A stretch of DNA of 64,000 nt, taken from the NCBI GenBank assembly GCA_035772405.1, contig JAYKKM010000157.1:186001-250000 (forward strand). Direction: 5' to 3'. Shown piece by piece: positions 44,701 through 64,000 of this stretch (its first letter is position 1; the number at the start of each line of letters is the position of its first letter). The notes under the pieces were generated by a model. It had not been told where the DNA came from. It worked only from the letters and a program-made list of their open reading frames with translations, and ran no database searches. A program made the position numbers and the translations under genes. This DNA is from Chrysogorgia sp. JL179-B06. Its lineage: Eukaryota > Cnidaria > Anthozoa > Scleralcyonacea > Chrysogorgiidae.

Positions 44701-45824
44701 AACAACCACAAACCACCATGAACAACCACAAACCACCATGAACAACCATGAACCACCACGAACCACCACGAACCACCATGAACCACGACAAACCACCATG
44801 AGCAACCACAAACCACCATGAACCACCGCAAACCACCACGAACCACCACAAACCACCACAAACCACCATGAACCACCACAAACCACCACAAACCACCATG
44901 AACCACCACAAACCACCATGAGCAACCACAAACCACCATGAGCAACCACAAACCACCATGAACAACCACAAACCACCATGAACAAAACCACAAACCACCA
45001 CAAACCACCACAAACCACCATGAGCAACCAGAAACCACCATGAACAACCACAAACCACCATGAACAACCACAAACCACCATGAACAACCATGAACCACCA
45101 CGAACCACCACGAACCACCATGAACCACCACAAACCACCATGAGCAACCACAAACCACCATGAACAACCACAAACCACCATGAACCACCACAAACCACCA
45201 CAAACCACCACGAACCACCAGGAACCACCGCAAACCACCGTAAACCACCGTAAACCACCACGAACCACGATGAACCACCATGAACCACCGCAAACCACCA
45301 CAAACCACCATGAACCACCGTAAACCACTACAAACCACTACAAACCACCAGGAACAACCACAAACCACCATGAACCACCACAAACCACCATGAACCACCG
45401 CAAACCACCACGAACCACCATGAACCACCACAAACCACCGTAAACCACCACGAACCACCACAAACCACCATGAACCACTACGAACCACCACGAACCACCG
45501 TAAACCACTACAAACCACCATGAACAACCACAAACCACCATGAACCACCGCAAACCACCATGAACCACCGCAAACCACCACAAACCACCACGAACCACCA
45601 CGAACCACCGCAAACCACCACAAACCACCGCAAACCACCATGAACCACCATGAACCACCGCAAACCACCGCAAACCACCATGAACCACCGTGAACCACCA
45701 CAAACCACCACAAACCACCATGAACAACCGGTAAACCACCACAAACAACCATAAACCACCGGAAACCTCTATATGACACAATACATACACCTAAACCACT
45801 ATATGCACCCTAACATAACGTACT
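38747..45824. mobile_element. 7.1-kb fold-back element with 10-bp repeat arms
   Basis: The outer inverse ends are agtacgtcatgttaggatac at 38747 and gcaccctaacataacgtact ending 45824, both bordered by TA. Next to them on both sides is a shared segment (catatagaggttt / aaaccactatatg with tgtgtcatat). The arms are tandem 10-bp units, ggtggtttgt and variants from about 38805 to 40920, and the inverse accaccacaa from about 41540 to 45765. The centre is itself inverted (for example gtcggatttttcgatagcgt at 41131 and its inverse ending 41361) around a loop of about 110 bp. No transposase. The architecture matches Drosophila Foldback elements, whose long TIRs consist of short tandem repeats (family knowledge). 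The many Val/Trp/Gly-rich open frames are repeat artefacts. Confidence 0.85.
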
Positions 45825-46018
45825 TACCACAAAAATAACCAAACTCCGCGAATGGACGCTATCTACAAAGGGTGCTGGCTCACATATTCCCAAAGACCAA
45901 CATGGCCGACAAACAACGTAAATATGCAAATGATCAAGTATGTAAATCAGTAAATATTGTATACGTCTGAATTGGAAATAAATTGGAAACAATTAAATAT
46001 GAAATTTTCATTCAATAG

Positions 46019-47636
46019 GAAGCTTCAGCGCGCAGTGAAAAACAGGTTTCCGAGAAGAAACAATATAAATGTAAAAATAAGGCCAAGGACCCTGGATACA
46101 GGCGGCGATACGATCTTCGCAACGCAAAGTCGCTAAAGAAAAGGGTAGGCTATTATCCGCTATATATTCATCCCTCGATGAAGCTATACATCTGTCTATT
46201 TGCCTATCCCTCTATCAGTCTATCACTCTACTGTATGAGATTATGAGAATATAACTTTACTGTCTGTGTACATGACAAGCCAGAACTGGCCCATAATCTG
46301 TATGGTTTACCAATTATGTTCTGTGGAAAACATATGATTTAACTAGGTTTATTTTATTCCATCCAGGTACAAGAATGGTATGATTTAACCAAATGTCCTA
46401 CAGTAGCGTTGACATGGTTAAATGGGGATATTTATTTTGCAGGTAATTAAGCCATAATTAACCTGCAGTTGCTAGAATGCTATAGTTACTGTATACAAAA
46501 ATCGTATGTGACAATAAAATCACGCAGGTGTGGTTTAAGAGCGCTCAATACCATATTGTAGGTAGAGCGGAATCATATATAATTGAGGTCGAATGTTGTT
46601 GCTAGGTCGAATGTTGTCGAGTTTCACACCATATGCGATCTTCAGTTGCCTGAAGATCGCATATACTGTAGTCGTGCAACTCAGAGTAGCAACAGCATTC
46701 GACCTCAATTATATATATATATATACACAGTATACTGTATATATAAACAGTTGCACAAGTCATATAAATAATATAATACAACAATTTGTTTTTAATTGTG
46801 TTTGAGGTCCAGAGCAACTGAAAGCATTTGGTGACGATCCTGCTGTCAAAAAAGCATTTGTTTCAGCTGTGTTTGCCCTTCATTCTGTTGGACCAAATAA
46901 AGGTGCAGGTCCCATAACTTATTAATACTACTAACAGTTACAGTTAATTTACTCTTTGAGTTTGAACAAATAAAATTATCTTAGTTTGCAGTCATTATTA
47001 TGCTACAGCTAGTACCGGTATTATATAAATGTTTCTCTTGGATAGAAAAAGAAAAGACAAAAGTTCCAAGTACAGCTGAGTCTTGCTTGCCTGTGCCTAG
47101 GGACTGGAAGCAGCTGAATGCCCATGGCAAAAGGAAACTTGTCATAGCTCTTGTGACAAATAATGGTAACTACCTGGCTCCATGTCATCCTTGGCCTTCC
47201 TCTTCCTCTTGCACCATCAGTAAGACATCAGACAGTAAGTATGTTTTTTTATATTAAAGGGACAAAGAAACCATACTGGAGTGAGAGTGCCCATAGACCA
47301 AACTGGTGGCCTAAAGACATTCCCTTTACCGACCCCAATAATGGGAAGGAGCGCACCCCCGTTGAAATACTTTCCATTGTGATTGATGCCTATAGCCGGT
47401 ACATTCACAGTGATCACAGTGATGATATTAATTTGGACTCAGATAATGCATCAGACTCTGACATATGTGCTTCAGACTCAGTCAATGCTACAGATCCAGT
47501 CGTTGCATCTAATTCAGATTCAGTCAACGCTTCAGACAGCAACTGCACAGACACATGCTCAGGATCAGCACCTCATGTAGGTCACCCTGACAGTGGACAA
47601 GATGATCTGCCTAAAAGAATGTTTGCTACATTAATT
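46019..47636 (+). CDS. Multi-exon gene with NRF1-like WWP-DIP segment (partial)
   Basis: Exons 46807-46902, 47046-47165 and 47260-47636 join in phase 1, phase 1 and phase 0 with GT-AG borders. An upstream basic exon 46019-46144 (contains DPGYRRRYDLRNAKSLKKR) is plausible but does not splice in phase directly to the next, so an exon may be missing. The second exon includes NAHGKRKLVIALVTNN. The third includes KKPYWSESAHRPNWWPKDIP, comparable to the K-P-x-W-W-P-E-D-I-P-W stretch in the DNA-binding region of NRF1/EWG proteins, followed by an acidic Ser/Asp tail. A nuclear DNA-binding protein is a reasonable guess only. The frame can read to a stop at 47643 if the last donor is unused. Confidence 0.5.
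46581..46710. repeat. 130-bp hairpin MITE in the first intron
   Basis: The ends aattgaggtcgaatgttgtt and its inverse pair, and the centre catatgcgatcttcag / ctgaagatcgcatat is perfect. It is flanked by TA-rich sequence, compatible with a TA target. Confidence 0.7.
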
Positions 47637-49461
47637 GTAAGTTAAGTTACTTTGTTCAGTTATATGCCCCTGCAGTTAACAATGGCTATTATGAGATTTT
47701 GATAACATTTGTAACAGAGGCAGACAGGGCCCTTATTATACATGTCTTTGGTCTGGGGACCCATGAAGGCTCGATTATAACTTCTATCACTATAGCTATA
47801 TGTAACAGTACAATGTTAAACAATCGTGAATCCCTATACACTCAAGCGGTGAGGTGGTGACGAACTAGTTGGGCCACAAATAGCCCTGCTTATCACTGAT
47901 CTTATGATGAACTGCATGGTGCAAATTAATGGTGCCTTTCAGAATTATTTGTCCTTGTATATATTGGTGATACCGGTAATCATAATAACATGACATTTGG
48001 AGGGCATAGTCGGCGCAAATGTTACTACGCTGGCCACAAATAAACAATACAGTACGTTCTGCAAAAGTCATGTTATTCCTTTATTATTACCGGTATATGG
48101 CTTGGTTCGTGAGTCATGCAGCTTTCTGCAGTCTGATTTGTTCCTGAGCAGTCTTTACAAACCGGTCATTACAAAATAACTGAAACATTTTAAAAAAAAT
48201 TGTGAAGATGAAATGTAATCAATTTAAAAGAGCCTTATAATAAAAACCTTATTAACCTCGTTTGCATGGTCGGTCTTTACAGCAAAATTATCCTGCCTTT
48301 GGTCTTTTCACACAGACCTCGCTCCATCATCGCTCAGTCTGCATGTACAGAAAGACAGCGAGCAGGATTATCAGTTGTCGTAAAGACCTACCGCTCGGTC
48401 AATAAGTTTTTAGCAATGTCGCTGTTCAACTGTAATTTTTCATTGTAATCTTTCACTCCATTTTTGCCGGGGGCCCTTAGTTCTCAACCTAACCCTACCT
48501 AATGAGCGTTACACAAACTGATTTGTAAAGTAATGAGACAGTTTGTCAATTAAAATTTATGGTCTATGAAAAAGATGCAGAAAAGAAATTTCATTTGTAC
48601 TACAATAGTGGACATATAAACATGTACTCTGAGTGTTTTAATTGGTGCTCACTCATTATACAACTGTTTAGTGTAATTTGTGTGAATAGTTGTGATGAAA
48701 TCATGCTAAGATATCTGTCTGACGTTATGTGCCTACCAGCCTGCCCTCATCTACTTTACTGTACTGTAGATACAAATACTTATAGTAGTATATACCAACT
48801 TTCTCATAATGTCACTGATTGGTATATTTGCTAGTTCAAGCCCTTCTACACCTTAAAAGGGTTCTGCATTCCACAAAAAGACATTAAAAAACTAAACTGT
48901 GAAGCATCAAGGGTATAGATACTTCATAGGTTGAAAAAAGGGTTGTGAGGGTAATACGGAAAACAAAAGAATTGTTACAATACAGTATTTATTACGTTTT
49001 ACATACGGTATATACATTTGATTCTATTGCTGTATATCCAGTTCGTTTGAGAGCATAGCAGCATCTGTGTTTTGTTGAAAAAGGTTGTGAACAAATGTAT
49101 TAATTGTAATTGTGATGATTTGTAAGGAAAATTCTTGTACAGAACCTGAGGGAGTAAATGCCACAATTTGTTTCCTGAACAACCTTTGTGAGTGGGAGGA
49201 GCTAAAGACTGCAACATTGTTCAACAAAAGGTGAATTGAGGGAATGTACATGTTGCTGCTAAACATGTAGAGATGTGGTAAGTAATTGATGCTTTGTAAC
49301 ATGCATAATACTGTACATGTGACTGTCCTTTATAATATAAGAAACTAGGGATGAGTTCAATCTTAAGTGTTGGCTACCCCTTTTTCGTTTGGGCAACAAG
49401 ACACATGTCAACACAATCGTTACTCATGATAATACTATTGAATTTTGATTATTTAACCCAG
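47637..49461. other. Probable intron or intergenic DNA
   Basis: No convincing exon. It contains an inverted pair around 47870-47990 and 48000-48100 (taccggtaatcataataaca / gttattcctttattattaccgg) and another around 48260-48400 (ggtcggtctttac / gtaaagacctaccgctcgg). Both look like decayed MITEs. Confidence 0.45.
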
Positions 49462-49648
49462 TGTAAGATACCAAGCTCCAGAGGATATGCTACAATCTGG
49501 TTGGGAACCTGCGAGAGTGAATGGTGATGGGAACTGCCTTTTTCGTGCTGTATCAATGGCAATGACTGGTACCGAGTACGATTACCAATTGCTAAAACTC
49601 TGGTGCCTTGTTTATGGTTGCCTGCAAGAAAAATATTACGTGAAACAG
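49462..49648 (+). CDS. OTU-type cysteine protease exon (partial)
   Basis: A 187-nt exon lies between an acceptor (ATTTAACCCAG) and the donor CAG|GTATAC. It encodes ARVNGDGNCLFRAVSMAMTG; the D-G-N-C-L-F-R-A-x-S pattern is the catalytic Asp/Cys block of OTU deubiquitinase-like domains. The catalytic His segment was not found downstream. Its phase does not match the last exon of the preceding gene model directly, so whether it belongs to the same gene is undecided. OTU domains also occur in transposon-derived proteins. Confidence 0.65.
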
Positions 49649-49833
49649 GTATACTGTAAGATATGAATATACTGCACACACATGAATATATTACGCTCTA
49701 CCTACTATGGTATTGAGCGCTCTTTTGCCTTTATACGCCAACTTCGTGACTATTTTGTTTCAAATAGTCTATTAGTCTTTAGTATATATATATATATATA
49801 GTGTATATATATATATATACATGTAGTCTTTAG

Positions 49834-49864
<31 letters not shown>

Positions 49865-50693
49865 TATATATATATATATATTAGGGTGGTCCTTATTTTA
49901 ATTTATTTTTATTTTGTATAGTCTGACCCTCTTAAATGGTTCCAATTGGGTTAAAAATGCTGTGTGTAAAATTGTATTAAAAACTATTGATATTTAGGGG
50001 TAGCTCAAGGTCCCTGAAATTTTTACTATAGTATCTCTATGAGAAAATCAGCCAAATTGTCCAATATGCTATAAGTCCTCAGGGGAGTGTTGGATTGGTT
50101 TAAAAATCCACTAGTGAGTAGTTTAGACCTGGTTTCCTATTTGACTTTAAGACAAACTTATAGCCAAAAATGTTATATATATATATATATATATCAAAGA
50201 GCAAAACCCTCCTCGGCCAATTCAACATTTATAGATAACAAAATAACAGGCCACGACCCAAAACCAACTATAAACCAATTTAATAAAATAAATTTTCGAC
50301 TGCATGCGACAGCCTTCGTCAGAAAATGAAATACAATCTAAAGTTCCTTTATATATAAACATAATCTTGAATAAATTAAACTAACTAATAATTATGCGTG
50401 AATAGAACAAATACCAACAATAGTACTAAACAGTATAAAGAAAACTATCATATTATGCTTGGTTTTGTTGCCATAGCACCCTTTAACGTTGTTGGCATAT
50501 TAAAACGTTTCGAAAAAGCGTTATTTGGCGAAACGAATTAAACGTTGTGAAAGCCGATTGGTCCATTGTACTAGTGATACAAACAGTCGACTATTCTGAC
50601 AGTCGTCGAGTTCAACAATAAACAGCAGGTTTATTTTGTTGTCTTTACCCTGTAACCTCGTTTCACTGAGAGAAAGTCGTATAACGACAGTGA

Positions 50694-50724
<31 letters not shown>

Positions 50725-50924
50725 AGCAATGTCTTAGACTAAGGCTGCGTTAATACACTAGAACAAAAGTAACCTGATTCGTATTGTTTTTTTATTCCCT
50801 GCATGAGGATGCAAAACAATGTGAATCTAGTTGCTTTTGCTCCAGTGTAAACACAGTCTTAGTATTACAGTAAATACTGGCTTGGTTTTCTATTACTTTC
50901 CCCTTTGATAGCTGTTTGATTTAC
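49649..50924. other. AT-rich DNA with microsatellites
   Basis: Two (TA)n blocks at 49785-49880, another at 50174-50193, and a (TTG)n run at 50696-50722. The segment 50200-50345 with gcgacagccttcgtcagaaa resembles the tail region of Penelope-type elements seen near 57595 (gcatctttcatcagaaag), but this is weak. No gene. Confidence 0.5.
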
Positions 50925-52000
50925 TCATATTTTGACAGAATGTATATTCTGATCCACGCACAACCTCCACCTTCTTTATTTTCCACAACTTTCCAATTTC
51001 AATCCTCAACTCCTCATACCTCTCAACCTTCTTGTCTTCCCTTGTTGCTACTTTACCATCCTCAGGGATTGCTGCACATCAACTATCACACACTTATTCT
51101 TCTTTTTGTCTATCAACACAATGTCTGGTTTTCTATGCTTGATCTTTCTATCACACTGCACCATAATATCCCTCAGCCTCATGTTTGTATACCACTTGTC
51201 AGTTCTCTTCAACCCATATTTTCCACTCATGTTCCAGTGCATAATCCTTGCCACTGCATCATGCCTGTTCTTATACTCCGTTTGTACCGACTTACTACAC
51301 CAGGGCTCGAAATTCCTACTGTTCCAAGAACAGTATTTTTTAACTCGGAAGAGTAAATTTTCGTAAATTCTTGCAATTCACTGTTCCAACGGAACAGTGG
51401 ATTTTGTTTTGGTTGAGAAGTGAACAGAGTGTATGGATATAGTTTAAAATAGCGAGAACCCCAAGTGCTAATGGTATCGTTTGGATCAACTGTTACCCTT
51501 ATCTGAGCCCACGTCACAAAATTGTTAGATCATTTGGTTCCTTAGCAACCTCGAGACTGATTGGAGGAGTAAGCTAAAAGACACTGCCTTGACTGACCTG
51601 CTAAGAATTCAATTAGATTCCTCTGCAGTTGGAGAATATGATGCTGATACTGTAATTTCACTGTGGGAAATTGGTGGTCTGAAGTCAAGACGTCCATGGC
51701 ACAAACTGTACAAGTGAATATCTAAGTTGAATGCAGATCAATCATCCACTCCTCCATCCAGTGATTCAGACAGTGCAGCTGCAGCACATGATTCAGATGC
51801 TGAACTAAGTGATACACTCAGATATGATAATATTAATATATATTATTAATATATATGCTGGGCTCAGGGTTATAATAATATTAATTAATTTTCTGGAAGC
51901 CCAGAAACAGTGCAACCTGAACAGGAACAGTGGGAAAAATCTAATTTTCGACCCTTGTACACCCACTCACAATATGCTATTATTATTATTATTATTATTA
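50925..52000 (-). pseudogene. LINE remnant with restriction-like endonuclease segment
   Basis: The minus strand reads a gag/Zn-like lead-in (TEYKNRHDAVARIMHWNM), then YGLKRTDKWY and IKHRKPDIVLIDKKKNKCVI followed by VDV. The K-P-D-I ... C-x-I-x-D-V arrangement is the PD-(D/E)xK endonuclease C-terminus of site-targeting LINEs (R2/R4/Dong group) or close relatives. Stop codons follow below 51050. The upstream end is cut by the hAT element at 51301-51957, after which the same frame resumes with SGCSK. Confidence 0.6.
51301..51957 (+). mobile_element. hAT element (657 bp) inserted in the LINE remnant
   Basis: It begins CAGGGCTCGAAATT and ends AATTTTCGACCCTTG. Both flanks show tacac, a 5-bp duplication as described for hAT5-type elements. 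Removing the element reconnects the LINE frame. The interior (about 51547-51830) encodes on the plus strand TALTDLLRIQLDSSAVGEY and ISLWEIGGLKSRRPWHKLYK, like the C-terminal end of hAT transposases, followed by a Ser/Asp-rich tail. The rest of the transposase is gone. Confidence 0.7.
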
Positions 52001-52136
52001 TTTTCTTCAATTATACTAGGTGTAATTTTTCCAGGATTTTGTAATTCTTCTGAGTAATATGAATTTGAAGGTTTTCCTCATTGTAAGTTTTTTTCTGACT
52101 TTGTTCCCCTCTCTTTCTTGCAAACAGTTGTGCTGT

Positions 52137-63400
<11,264 letters not shown>

Positions 63401-64000
63401 GTGAACAGCTTGCGTGTACATTTTCAACTCTTTCAATTCCAGTCCTCCCTCTCCTACGACGCTTTTTCCATCGTATATGTTAAACTCCTCGCAAACGAAA
63501 TGTCGACAAGTTACTTTATTTGTTTGACATACATAGGACAAGGAAGAATATAAATTTTGGATCTTTTCACATGCATTGATATTTGATAACAATATATCCT
63601 TATGTGTAGTAAACGCCAGAGATAAAACCTTGCTCATCCTATTCTGAATGATTTTATAACTTTTGTATGTACTGCGCTTGCGCGAGTAGCTACATTGCTA
63701 TGATGTGGCGTCAAAAAGTGTAAGTATCAATCAAAGTGTAAGTAACAATAGAAGAATCGGAACCAATCAAACCGGGAATACGAAGAGGAAGTATCGTTCG
63801 GAACCAATTAAGAGGAACAATCATTCAGAAGTATATGCGAACCCGTATCTAGAGGTTTTCCGATAGTTTTCAATCTCATGTGGTGTTGTGCAACGTGCAT
63901 AAGTTAATTATCACGCTTAGGGACAGGTTATTAATTATGGCCGGGGGGGGGGGGGGGCTAAGATTTCATCATTTAAAATTGAAATCTCGTCATCAGTTAT
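63401..64000. other. Right edge, probable intron
   Basis: No further exon recognised. A poly-G run lies at about 63943-63958, and the sequence after it may be the G-rich terminus of another hAT-type MITE, but only one end is in the window. Confidence 0.4.

Noticed and set aside
38781..45790. Many Val/Trp/Gly-rich open frames of 60-420 codons
   Set aside because: A 10-bp repeat gives a 10-residue cycle in all three frames; the same peptide type appears in every frame of the fold-back arms.
47163..47645. Single 160-codon frame starting at 47163
   Set aside because: Its first 32 codons run through the intron before the acceptor at 47259; the phase-consistent spliced model explains the sequence better.
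48558..48840. Plus-strand 91-codon frame near the OTU exon
   Set aside because: The first 25 residues look protein-like, but there is no good acceptor, and it lies upstream of the catalytic Cys block, so it cannot be the OTU His segment of that copy.

Overview
This window is nuclear DNA from an animal, most likely a marine invertebrate. The only host genes are spliced, with GT-AG introns in consistent phase. They encode metazoan-type proteins: an LRR-Roc-COR-Death protein, a DUF4062 (NACHT/TPR-type) protein, an OTU exon and a kinase C-terminus. The rest is dominated by hAT, piggyBac-like, PIF/Harbinger-like and fold-back elements, Penelope, BEL and LINE remnants, tRNA-derived short elements and minisatellites. 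A sponge, cnidarian or similar genome would fit, but the sequence alone does not fix the phylum.

Layout. 1-8962: a long array of an 81-bp satellite, split by a complete 2,034-bp hAT element (5446-7479) and bounded on the left by a second, inverted copy of that hAT that runs off the window. The array ends in a tRNA-like module (8771-8962). 8965-10423: a TIR element with two further insertions. 10721-12651: kinase-like exons running into a long Glu/Gln repeat region. 12.7-19.3 kb: SINE, a Penelope-containing palindrome, an orphan exon, fold-back MITEs, a piggyBac-like MITE with its empty site nearby, and a 29-bp minisatellite. 19317-25518 (minus): the Roco-Death gene. 26-38.6 kb: a Harbinger-like MITE, SINEs, duplicated BEL gag remnants, nested hAT MITEs and a second 81-bp array with its tRNA-like module. 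38747-45824: a 7-kb fold-back element whose arms are 10-bp tandem repeats. 46-49.6 kb: exons of a gene with a WWP-DIP motif resembling the NRF1 DNA-binding region, then an OTU exon. 52.1-63.4 kb: exons of a DUF4062 protein whose introns hold a 135-bp repeat array, a 20-bp minisatellite, LINE remnants and several hAT MITEs.

Function. The Roco-Death protein and the DUF4062 protein both belong to families of signalling or innate-sensing proteins (inference from family). Both carry single-base frame breaks, several in or near homopolymer runs, so either decay or uncorrected long-read errors must be considered. Most long open frames in the window are artefacts of tandem repeats. The strongest unexplained structures are (i) the dispersed hybrid of a tRNA-like module and an 81-bp satellite and (ii) the fold-back element. 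Several hAT insertions can be dated relative to their hosts from target-site duplications and from the reading frames they interrupt.
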